Source of the DNA: an uncultured Dorea sp.
GTDB taxonomy: Bacteria; Bacillota; Clostridia; Lachnospirales; Lachnospiraceae
Length of the DNA stretch: 37,866 nt
Direction of reading: 5' to 3'
Assembly (NCBI GenBank): GCA_910577685.1
Contig: CAJTOH010000035.1
Coordinates: 1-37,866, forward strand
Shown in pieces: positions 10,337 through 17,987 of this stretch (position 1 is its first letter; every line of letters starts with the position of its first letter). A model generated the notes under the pieces. The model worked only from the letters and a program-made list of their open reading frames with translations. It searched no databases and had not been told where the DNA came from. The translations under genes were made by a program, and so were the position numbers.

Positions 10337-12565
10337 ATGTACGCGGATATAATAGTAGATATCACTCATGAAAAACTGGATAAGGTGTTTCAGTACGGCG
10401 TCCCTCCACGGCTTGAGGGAGCGCTTCGGGTTGGAATGGAGGTCATCGTTCCCTTTGGAAAGAGCAATAAGGAGATCTGCGGATATGTGGTGGGATTTTC
10501 CGATAAACCGGGATATGATGAGACGAAGATAAAAGAGGTTCTTGGCGTGGCGGAAGACAGCGTGGCGATCGAGGCGAAGCTGGTCGCGCTTGCGGCTTGG
10601 ATGAAGGAGCATTACGGCGGAACGATGATTCAGGCGCTGAAAACCGTGCTGCCCATTAAGAAGCAGGAGAAAGCGCAGGAGAAGAGGCGCATCCGTCTCC
10701 TTCTTAGCGAGGAAGAGGGAAGAAGGCGGTTGGAGGTACTTCTCGGCAAGAACCAAAAGGCCCGCGCAAGGCTTCTGGCCGCGCTTCTTGATCAGCCGGA
10801 ACAGGATTACGATTTGCTGACAAAGAAGATGAATGTGACCAGAGCGGTGGTGCGCGCGTTAGAAGAGCAAAAGATCGTTTCGCTGGAGTCGGAGAAGGTA
10901 TTCCGCAATCCTATCCGCCATAAGAGACAGTCCGCCGGGACGATGGAATTTACTGCGGAACAGGAACATGCAATTCGCGTTTTCAGGGAAGACTATCGTA
11001 AGGGGATCCGGAATACTTATCTGGTGTACGGGATTACCGGAAGCGGAAAGACGGAGGTTTACATGGAGATGATCGCCGAGGCGCTTAAGGAGGGAGGCCA
11101 GGTGATCGTTTTGATTCCTGAGATTGCGCTCACATATCAGACGGTGATGCGTTTTTATGGAAGATTCGGCGGCAGGGTGTCTATTCTGAATTCACGGATG
11201 TCGCCCGGGGAGCGTTTTGACCAGATGGAGCGGGTGAAGGCCGGCGAGGTAGACGTGATGATCGGACCGCGCTCCGCGCTGTTTACGCCCTTTACGCGTC
11301 TTAGGCTGATCGTGATTGACGAGGAACATGAATCTGCGTATAAGAGCGAGCAGACGCCGCGGTATCATGCCCGGGAGACGGCTATCGAACGGGCGAAAAG
11401 AGAGGGGGCAAGCGTGGTCCTAGGTTCCGCGACGCCGTCTCTTTCTGCGTTCTATGCCTGCAAATGCGGGCGTTTTCAGCTTTTGGAGCTTAAGAACCGG
11501 GCGGGGGCGGGAGAACTTCCGAAGGTTTATGTCGAAGATATGAGAAATGAGCTTAAGAAGGGAAACCGGTCGATTATCAGCGACCGCCTGAAAAACCTGA
11601 TAGATTCAAGGCTGAACAGGCGGGAACAGATCATGCTATTTCTAAATCGCAGGGGATATGCCGGTTTTGTTTCTTGCAGGTCTTGCGGATATGTAGTAAA
11701 ATGTCCTCATTGCGATGTTTCCCTGGCGTCGCACAAGGGCGGTAAGATGGTCTGCCATTACTGCGGACATGAGGAACCGCAGGCAGAGGTCTGCCCGTCC
11801 TGCGGGTCGCAGTATATCGGCGGCTTCAGAGCCGGAACGCAGCAGATTGAAGAGTTGGTGAAGCGTCAGTTCCCGGGGACGCGCGTCCTTCGGATGGATC
11901 TGGATACTACAAGGGTGAAGGACGGGCATGAGAAGATATTGGAAGCATTTGCCAGCGAAGAGGCGGATATTTTGATCGGCACGCAGATGATCGTCAAGGG
12001 ACATGATTTCCCCAATGTTACGCTGGTGGGGATCTTGGCGGCGGATATGTCGCTGTATTCCGGAGATTACCGGGCCGCGGAGAGGACGTTCCAACTGCTG
12101 ACTCAGGCGGCGGGGAGGGCCGGCCGCGGGAAGGGCAGGGGAGAGGTTGTAATCCAGACCTACAGTCCCGAACATTACAGCATCGAGATGGCGGCGGCGC
12201 AGGATTATGAAGGTTTCTATGCCGCGGAGATGGAGTACCGGGGGCTGATGGGCTATCCGCCCGTCGAGCAGCTGCTGGCCGTCCTGCTGACGGGGCCTGA
12301 CGAGAATATGCTGGATACGGCGGCAAAATATCTCAGGGAGTTTGCCATGAGGGTTGACAGGAAAGGGATCCTGCAGATTATAGGGCCGGCAAGCCCGTAT
12401 GTGGCCAAGGTCAGCGATGTGTATCGGAGAGTGCTGTACCTGAAAGGGAGAGATTACCGGCTTCTGATCGAAGTGAAGGACCGGATGGAGCAGTATATAG
12501 AGATTAACAGGGGATTCCGGTCTATGCGGGTCCAGTTTGATTTTAATCCGATGAATGTATTTTGA
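10337..12565 (+). CDS. priA: Primosomal protein N' (replication restart helicase PriA)
   Basis: A 742-aa superfamily 2 helicase that reloads the replisome at collapsed forks. Seen in order: an N-terminal DNA-binding domain (opening ADIIVDITHEKLDKVF), Walker A GITGSGKTEVY, a DEEH box, and the PriA zinc insertion with four CxxC pairs (CRSCG, CPHC, CHYC, CPSC), then helicase motifs V and VI (GTQMIVKGHDFPNV, QAAGRAGRG). ATG 10337 was chosen because it matches the conserved start and has GGGGAG 7 nt before it; in-frame TTG 10307 and ATG 10319 lie upstream. Confidence 0.95.
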   Translation: MYADIIVDITHEKLDKVFQYGVPPRLEGALRVGMEVIVPFGKSNKEICGYVVGFSDKPGYDETKIKEVLGVAEDSVAIEAKLVALAAWMKEHYGGTMIQALKTVLPIKKQEKAQEKRRIRLLLSEEEGRRRLEVLLGKNQKARARLLAALLDQPEQDYDLLTKKMNVTRAVVRALEEQKIVSLESEKVFRNPIRHKRQSAGTMEFTAEQEHAIRVFREDYRKGIRNTYLVYGITGSGKTEVYMEMIAEALKEGGQVIVLIPEIALTYQTVMRFYGRFGGRVSILNSRMSPGERFDQMERVKAGEVDVMIGPRSALFTPFTRLRLIVIDEEHESAYKSEQTPRYHARETAIERAKREGASVVLGSATPSLSAFYACKCGRFQLLELKNRAGAGELPKVYVEDMRNELKKGNRSIISDRLKNLIDSRLNRREQIMLFLNRRGYAGFVSCRSCGYVVKCPHCDVSLASHKGGKMVCHYCGHEEPQAEVCPSCGSQYIGGFRAGTQQIEELVKRQFPGTRVLRMDLDTTRVKDGHEKILEAFASEEADILIGTQMIVKGHDFPNVTLVGILAADMSLYSGDYRAAERTFQLLTQAAGRAGRGKGRGEVVIQTYSPEHYSIEMAAAQDYEGFYAAEMEYRGLMGYPPVEQLLAVLLTGPDENMLDTAAKYLREFAMRVDRKGILQIIGPASPYVAKVSDVYRRVLYLKGRDYRLLIEVKDRMEQYIEINRGFRSMRVQFDFNPMNVF

Positions 12566-12596
12566 AATATAGATGAAACCGAGAGGAGAGCAGATT

Positions 12597-13070
12597 ATGG
12601 CAATTAGAAAGATCAGGGAACTTGGGGACGAAGTTCTCACGAAGAAATGTAAAGAAGTAACGAAGATGACGCTGCGCAACAGGATTCTGATCAACGATAT
12701 GCTTGATACGATGTATGAGGCGCAGGGAGTGGGCCTTGCGGCCCCTCAGGTTGGGATTCTTAAGAAGATCGTGGTTATTGATATAGGCGACGGGCCTATT
12801 GTGCTGATTAATCCGGAGATCCTTGAAGTGTCCGGGGAGCAGACGGGTGAGGAGGCCTGCCTGAGCGTTCCCGGCAAGGCGGGGACCGTGACCAGGCCCA
12901 ATTATGTCCGTATTCGTACGCTGACCGAGGATATGGAAGAGGTGGAGATGGAAGGAGAAGAACTTCTGGCGCGGGCGTTCTGCCATGAGATCGATCATCT
13001 GGAAGGAAAGATGTATGTCGAGATGGTGGAAGGCGGCCTTCGCGACGCAGTGTACGAGGAGGAAGAATAG
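12597..13070 (+). CDS. def: Peptide deformylase
   Basis: A 157-aa iron/zinc deformylase that removes the formyl group from nascent peptides. All three signature motifs are present: GVGLAAPQVG, EACLSVPG (metal Cys) and HEIDHLEG (metal His pair and catalytic Glu). The short C-terminus is typical of a compact type 1 enzyme. ATG 12597 follows GAGAGGAGAG; an in-frame ATG at 12573 lies ahead of that site. The stop is immediately followed by the fmt ATG, and the two act at opposite ends of the formyl-methionine cycle. Confidence 0.95.
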   Translation: MAIRKIRELGDEVLTKKCKEVTKMTLRNRILINDMLDTMYEAQGVGLAAPQVGILKKIVVIDIGDGPIVLINPEILEVSGEQTGEEACLSVPGKAGTVTRPNYVRIRTLTEDMEEVEMEGEELLARAFCHEIDHLEGKMYVEMVEGGLRDAVYEEEE

Positions 13071-14009
13071 ATGAGAATTATTTTCATGGGAACCCCGCAG
13101 TTTTCCGTAGGGACGCTGGAAGCATTGATCGAGGCGGGACACGAGGTGGTACTTGCGGTCACGCAGCCTGATAAGCCTAAGGGCCGCAGCGGCAAGATGC
13201 AGTATACGCCGGTTAAGGAAGCGGCCGTCAAGCATCAGATTCCCGTGTTCCAGCCCAAGAAGGTGCGGACTTTAGAGAGCATGGAGGAATTAAGAAAATA
13301 TCAGGCCGACATTATGGTGGTCATTGCCTTCGGACAGATATTGCCGAAGGAGATTTTGGAGATGACGCCTTTCGGATGCGTCAATGTCCATGCGTCGCTG
13401 CTTCCCAAATACCGGGGAGCAGCCCCGATCCAATGGGCGGTCATCAACGGAGAACAGGTTTCCGGCGTCACAACCATGCAGATGGACGAAGGTATTGATA
13501 CCGGGGATATGCTGATGAAGACGGAGATCGTGCTTGATAAGAACGAGACGGGAGGAAGCCTTCATGATAAACTTGCCGACGCGGGCGCAAAGCTCTGCGT
13601 GCGTACGCTGAAAGCCCTTGAAGAGGGAAACGTTAAGCCAAAGCCGCAGGAAGAGAGCCCGACGGATTACGCGAGGATGCTGGATAAAGGCCTTGGCGAT
13701 ATCGACTGGAATCAGGATGCGGTATCTATTGAGCGGCTGATTCGGGGCTTGAATCCCTGGCCCAGCGCCTATACGGATTGGGAGGGGAAACAGATGAAGA
13801 TCTGGGAGGCCCGGGTGTCGGAGGAGCTGGAGACGGAAGAAGCTCCGGGTACGGTTGTCGCAGTTGACAAGGACGGATTTTGTATTCAGACCGGACAAGG
13901 AGCGCTTAAGGTACTGGCGCTGCAGATACCGGGAAAGAAACGGATGGATGCCGGCGCGTTTCTTAGGGGGTATCAAATGCGGTGCGGTATGGTTTTAGGA
14001 AATCATTAA
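13071..14009 (+). CDS. fmt: Methionyl-tRNA formyltransferase
   Basis: A 312-aa enzyme that formylates initiator Met-tRNA using 10-formyl-tetrahydrofolate. Rossmann-like catalytic domain with GTPQFSVGTLE at the N-terminus, the formyltransferase motif NVHASLLPKYRGAAPIQWA and a following Gly/Asp loop (GIDTGDML), then a C-terminal OB-like tRNA-binding domain from about residue 205. It begins directly after the def stop, and its SD (GAGGAGGAA) lies inside def. Confidence 0.95.
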   Translation: MRIIFMGTPQFSVGTLEALIEAGHEVVLAVTQPDKPKGRSGKMQYTPVKEAAVKHQIPVFQPKKVRTLESMEELRKYQADIMVVIAFGQILPKEILEMTPFGCVNVHASLLPKYRGAAPIQWAVINGEQVSGVTTMQMDEGIDTGDMLMKTEIVLDKNETGGSLHDKLADAGAKLCVRTLKALEEGNVKPKPQEESPTDYARMLDKGLGDIDWNQDAVSIERLIRGLNPWPSAYTDWEGKQMKIWEARVSEELETEEAPGTVVAVDKDGFCIQTGQGALKVLALQIPGKKRMDAGAFLRGYQMRCGMVLGNH

Positions 14010-14025
14010 GAATTGTTAAATTTGT

Positions 14026-14056
14026 ATGAAAAACAGGTAATTTACCTGTTTTTCAT
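14026..14056. terminator. Palindromic terminator after fmt
   Basis: Perfect 15-nt arms (14026-14040 and 14042-14056) centred on one base, with A5 on the left and T5 on the right of an ACAGGTAA/TTACCTGT core. This is consistent with a weak bidirectional terminator. A TATAAT at 14058-14063 follows without a clear -35 and could start the next transcript. Confidence 0.55.
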
Positions 14057-14116
14057 ATATAATACTTTGTATATGTTGATGATTCATGGGTGATAAATGA
14101 TCAGGAGGTGTATGTT

Positions 14117-14818
14117 ATGTATTATGGTTATGGTATAGATCCCACGTATTTTCTGGTGTTGATTGGGGTAGTAATCTGCCTGTTGGCGTCGGCAAAGATG
14201 AAGTCTACATTCAAGAAGTATTCTAGGGTAAGGAATCATTCCGGAATGACGGGGAGGGAAGCGGCGGAACGGATTTTGAACCGCGCCGGTATCTATGACG
14301 TACGGGTGGAGCATATCGCGGGGGATCTGACGGACCACTACGATCCGAGGTCAAAGGTTTTGCGCCTGTCGGACGCCACCTATAATTCCACGTCGGTAGC
14401 CGCGCTGGGGGTAGCCGCCCATGAGTGCGGTCACGCCATTCAGCATAACACGGGGTACCTGCCGCTTCAGATCAGAGGCGCTCTGGTTCCGGTTGTGAAT
14501 TTGGGAAGTACCATTGCATGGCCGTTGATTCTGATCGGCCTGTTTTTTAGCAGCCGTTCTTCTATTTTGTTTTTGAATCTGGGTATTCTGGCGTTTTCAT
14601 TGGCGGTATTATTCCAGATAGTGACGCTTCCGGTAGAGTTTAACGCGTCAAGCAGAGCCGTCCATATCTTAGGCGGCAGCGGGATCCTCTATGAGGATGA
14701 GGTCAATGCGACGAAGAAGGTGCTTTTTGCGGCGGCGCTCACATATGTAGCGGGCGCGCTTTCTTCTATGCTGCAGCTTCTGCGTATTATTCTGCTTGCG
14801 AATAACAAACGGAATTAA
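14117..14818 (+). CDS. YugP-type membrane zinc metallopeptidase
   Basis: A 233-aa protein of the Zn_peptidase_2 (YugP) family. It has an N-terminal membrane helix (about residues 8-25), the zinc motif HECGH (HEXXH, about residue 108), and two or three further hydrophobic segments in the C-terminal half (about 135-180 and 205-228). The position between fmt and rsmB is common in Clostridia. Substrates are unknown. ATG 14117 is used because AGGAGGTG lies at 14103-14110; an in-frame GTG at 14090 precedes that site. Confidence 0.85.
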   Translation: MYYGYGIDPTYFLVLIGVVICLLASAKMKSTFKKYSRVRNHSGMTGREAAERILNRAGIYDVRVEHIAGDLTDHYDPRSKVLRLSDATYNSTSVAALGVAAHECGHAIQHNTGYLPLQIRGALVPVVNLGSTIAWPLILIGLFFSSRSSILFLNLGILAFSLAVLFQIVTLPVEFNASSRAVHILGGSGILYEDEVNATKKVLFAAALTYVAGALSSMLQLLRIILLANNKRN

Positions 14819-14851
14819 CCGGAGAATCTATCATAGCGGAGGAATTTTTTC

Positions 14852-16159
14852 ATGGCACAATCCACGAATACCCGCGAACTGATTCTGGAGATCCTGCTTC
14901 AGATTACCAGGGACGGGGAATACAGCCACATCGCGCTTAAGAACGCCCTTGATCAGTTTCAGTATTTAGAGAAAAAAGAGAGGGCGTTTATTGCGAGGGT
15001 GGTCAATGGCGTTCTGGAACGGATGATCGAGTTGGATTACATCCTTAATCAGTTTTCAAAGGTTAAGGCGGAGAAGATGAAGCCCGTGATCCGGACGATT
15101 ATGAGGAGCGCCGTATATCAGTTAAAATATATGGACAGTGTTCCAGCTTCCGCCGCCTGCAATGAAGCGGTCAAACTGGCTGTGAAGAAGGGATTTGGAA
15201 ACCTTCGGGGGTTCGTCAACGGAGTACTTCGGAATATAGCCAGAGATCTGGACAAAATCAGCTATCCTTCCGGTGAGGACAAGCTATACGGCCTCTCCGT
15301 AAGGTATTCCATACCGGAGTGGATACTCGGCCAATGGCTTGCTGAGTATGACGAAGAGACGGTATGCGCTATGGCGGAAGAGTTTCTAAAGGAAAGGCAG
15401 ATAACGGTTCGGTTCAATCCTGACAGGATAGCGAAGGAGGAGCTTATGCGGATCCTTAAGGAGGAGGGAGTCTGTGTGAAGGAAGACTGCCTTGTTCCTT
15501 ATGCTCTTCATCTTTCGGATATCGACTATCTGATGAAGCTGGAAAGTTTCCGGAAAGGATACTATCAGGTACAGGACCTTAATTCTATGCAGGCCGCGCA
15601 GTGGGCCGCGCCGAAAAAAGGAGACTATATCATAGATGTCTGCGCCGCGCCGGGAGGCAAGGCGATCCATTTGGCGGAGATGCTTGACCGGACCGGCCAT
15701 GTAGAGGCGCGGGATCTGACGGAATATAAGACCGGCCTGCTCCGGGAGAATATTCTGCGAAGCGGCCTGACCAATATAGAAGCCGTACAGATGGACGCGC
15801 GTATCAGGGATAAGGCTTCCGTCGGCAAGGCGGATATCGTGATCGCGGACCTTCCCTGCTCCGGGCTTGGCGTGCTGGGAAGGAAGCCGGATTTAAAATA
15901 CAAGATGACGCGGGATACACAGCGGGAGCTGGTTAAGCTTCAGCGGGAGATCCTGTCAGTGACGGCGGAATATGTAAAACCGGGAGGAACGCTTATTTAC
16001 AGCACATGTACCGTTCACCGTGAAGAGAACGAAGGCAATGCCGCATGGTTTGCCGCGCAGTTCCCGGAATTCAGGCTTGAACGCGAACGGCAGACGCTTC
16101 CGGGGCGGGACTTGGGCGATGGATTCTATATAGCGTTGTTCCGGCGGAGAGAAGAATAG
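14852..16159 (+). CDS. rsmB: 16S rRNA m5C967 methyltransferase RsmB
   Basis: A 435-aa SAM-dependent methyltransferase. The N-terminal NusB-like RNA-binding domain spans about residues 1-140. The Rossmann catalytic domain has the SAM loop VCAAPGGKAIHLAE, motif IV DLPCSGLGVLGRKPD (the Cys that releases product) and motif VI STCT with the catalytic Cys. Length matches RsmB/Sun. AGCGGAGGAA precedes the ATG. The last ten bases lie in the duplicated segment shared with the rlmN start. Confidence 0.93.
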   Translation: MAQSTNTRELILEILLQITRDGEYSHIALKNALDQFQYLEKKERAFIARVVNGVLERMIELDYILNQFSKVKAEKMKPVIRTIMRSAVYQLKYMDSVPASAACNEAVKLAVKKGFGNLRGFVNGVLRNIARDLDKISYPSGEDKLYGLSVRYSIPEWILGQWLAEYDEETVCAMAEEFLKERQITVRFNPDRIAKEELMRILKEEGVCVKEDCLVPYALHLSDIDYLMKLESFRKGYYQVQDLNSMQAAQWAAPKKGDYIIDVCAAPGGKAIHLAEMLDRTGHVEARDLTEYKTGLLRENILRSGLTNIEAVQMDARIRDKASVGKADIVIADLPCSGLGVLGRKPDLKYKMTRDTQRELVKLQREILSVTAEYVKPGGTLIYSTCTVHREENEGNAAWFAAQFPEFRLERERQTLPGRDLGDGFYIALFRRREE

Positions 16160-16226
16160 GATATGAAAGAAGACATTTGCTCCTTCGGGGAGAAGAATAG
16201 GATATGAAAAAAGACATTTGCTCCTT
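16150..16226 (+). repeat. 41-bp tandem duplication spanning the rsmB end and rlmN start
   Basis: A 36-nt segment at 16150-16185 recurs at 16191-16226 (period 41) with one substitution (GAAAGAAGAC vs GAAAAAAGAC). Each copy holds a Shine-Dalgarno-like purine run, an ATG and the first codons of rlmN (M-K-E/K-D-I-C-S). It looks like a fairly recent duplication. Confidence 0.9.
16163..16207 (+). CDS. 14-codon leader peptide created by the duplication
   Basis: The ORF MKEDICSFGEKNRI has its own purine-rich SD and ends in TGA overlapping the rlmN ATG (ATGA). It repeats the RlmN N-terminus from the upstream duplicate copy. Whether it is translated is unknown; if so, RlmN would be translationally coupled to it. 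Confidence 0.35.
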   Translation: MKEDICSFGEKNRI

Positions 16227-17250
16227 TGATTATAAAGAATTAACAGAAGAGATAGGCGCAATGGGGGAACAGCCCTTTCGCAGCCGCCAGATCTATGAAT
16301 GGCTTCATGTGAAGCTGGCCGATAGTTTTGACGAGATGACGAATCTCTCGAAAGGCTTACGTGAAAAATTATCCGGGACGTACCAGATTTCTCCAATAGA
16401 GCTGGTGGAACGCCAGATCTCCAAGGCGGACCCGACGGAAAAGTTTTTGTTCAGGCTCTGGGACGGCAACATGATCGAGAGCGTACTGATGCGTCATTCT
16501 TACGGGAATTCCGTCTGCGTCTCCTCTCAGGCTGGCTGCCGGATGGGCTGCCGGTTCTGCGCTTCCGCTATCGGAGGATTTTTGAGGAATCTTACTCCCT
16601 CCGAGATGTTAAGGCAGATCTATCGGATTCAAAAGATAACAGGAGAACGCGTTTCCCATGTGGTTGTGATGGGAACAGGAGAACCCCTTGATAATTATGA
16701 GAATTTTGTTAGATTTATCCGGATGCTGAGCGATGACCGCGGACTGAATATCAGCCAGAGGAACATCACCGCGTCCACCTGCGGAATCGTACCTAACATA
16801 CGCAGGCTGGCTTCGGAAGGTTTTCAGATTACGCTGGCGTTATCCCTCCATGGTTCCAGTCAGGAGAAGCGTAAGAAGCTGATGCCTGTAGCTAAGAAGT
16901 ATGAACTGCAGGAGGTGTTGGAAGCCTGCGATGAATATTTCCTCAAAACGGGAAGAAGGGTGACCTTCGAGTACAGCCTGATCGCCGGTGTGAACGACCG
17001 GCCGCAGGATGCCAGGGAGCTTACGGAGATCTTGAAGCCGAGAAACTGTCATCTGAATCTTATTCCTGTGAATCCGGTCAGGGAGCGGGATTACAGGAAA
17101 CCGGACAGGAAAAATGCGGCTGTATTTAAAAATAAACTTGAAAAAAGCGGAATAAATGTTACTATAAGAAGGGAAAGAGGCTCGGATATAGACGGAGCCT
17201 GCGGCCAGCTTCGCAGACGATATACGGCCGCGGACGGGAGAACCAGATGA
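16204..17250 (+). CDS. rlmN: Dual-specificity 23S rRNA/tRNA adenine-C2 methyltransferase RlmN
   Basis: A 348-aa radical SAM enzyme that makes 2-methyladenosine in 23S rRNA A2503 and tRNA A37. It has the cluster motif CRMGCRFC (CxxxCxxC), GTGEPLDNY for SAM binding, and a C-terminal conserved Cys in GSDIDGACGQLR that carries the methyl intermediate. The other methyl-carrying Cys fits TASTCGIVP. The start is the second of two near-identical ATG contexts produced by the tandem duplication. ATGA overlap with the next gene. Confidence 0.95.
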   Translation: MKKDICSFDYKELTEEIGAMGEQPFRSRQIYEWLHVKLADSFDEMTNLSKGLREKLSGTYQISPIELVERQISKADPTEKFLFRLWDGNMIESVLMRHSYGNSVCVSSQAGCRMGCRFCASAIGGFLRNLTPSEMLRQIYRIQKITGERVSHVVVMGTGEPLDNYENFVRFIRMLSDDRGLNISQRNITASTCGIVPNIRRLASEGFQITLALSLHGSSQEKRKKLMPVAKKYELQEVLEACDEYFLKTGRRVTFEYSLIAGVNDRPQDARELTEILKPRNCHLNLIPVNPVRERDYRKPDRKNAAVFKNKLEKSGINVTIRRERGSDIDGACGQLRRRYTAADGRTR

Positions 17251-17987
17251 AGATATTTGCAATGACTGATGTAGGGAGAAAGCGTGAAGTCAATCAGGAC
17301 TATGTATATGTGACGGATAAGCCCATCGGGCCGTTTCCGAATCTTCTTGCGGTAGCCGACGGAATGGGCGGCCACAAGGCGGGGGATTTTGCGTCAAAAT
17401 ATACGGTGGGCGTATTGCGGGAAGAGCTTGAGAGTACGCCGCTGAACAAACCGGAAGAGATTCTGCGCAATGTAGTCAGCATTGCAAATGACAAATTAAT
17501 CGAAGTCGCATCTGCGGATATCAAATTAGAAGGAATGGGTACTACCCTGGTAGTGGCGACGGTTGTTGGCAATACTCTGTATTTTGCCAATGTGGGAGAC
17601 AGCCGTCTCTACTTGATTAATGAGAAGATCCGCCAGATCTCCAAGGACCATTCTCTGGTGGAGGAGATGGTAAGGCTTGGAGGAATTAAGGCGGAGGAAG
17701 CCAGAAATCATCCGGACAAGAATATTATTACCAGAGCGATCGGCGTAAAGGAAGGCGTGGAGGCAGATATCTACGAATTCCGGCTCAAGAAGGGCGACAT
17801 CATTTTGATGTGTACGGACGGTCTCAGCAATATGGTAGAGGATGAAGACATGTTTGATATCGTGCGCGGTTCCAGAGACGTGGTGGAAGCGGTGCAGATG
17901 TTGATTGAGAAGGCAAACAGTAATGGCGGGAGAGATAACATAGGGGTTGTTATAGCAGAGCCACTTGCAGATGAGGTGAGCGTATGA
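17247..17987 (+). CDS. prpC: PP2C-type protein phosphatase (PrpC/Stp)
   Basis: A 246-aa Mn/Mg-dependent Ser/Thr phosphatase that reverses PrkC phosphorylation. The PP2C metal-site motifs are all visible: DVGRKREVNQD, VADGMGGHKAGD, NVGDSRLYL, CTDGLSNMV and GGRDNIGVV. It overlaps rlmN and prkC by 4 nt on each side, so kinase and phosphatase are probably made in step. Confidence 0.94.
   Translation: MKIFAMTDVGRKREVNQDYVYVTDKPIGPFPNLLAVADGMGGHKAGDFASKYTVGVLREELESTPLNKPEEILRNVVSIANDKLIEVASADIKLEGMGTTLVVATVVGNTLYFANVGDSRLYLINEKIRQISKDHSLVEEMVRLGGIKAEEARNHPDKNIITRAIGVKEGVEADIYEFRLKKGDIILMCTDGLSNMVEDEDMFDIVRGSRDVVEAVQMLIEKANSNGGRDNIGVVIAEPLADEVSV

Noticed and set aside
11642..12694. 350-aa minus-strand ORF
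   Set aside because: Antisense to priA and def with no domain or RBS; a shadow of GC-rich coding DNA.
14058..14063. TATAAT ahead of the zinc peptidase gene as a firm promoter
   Set aside because: No -35 at 16-18 nt spacing and no extended -10, so it is only mentioned with the terminator.
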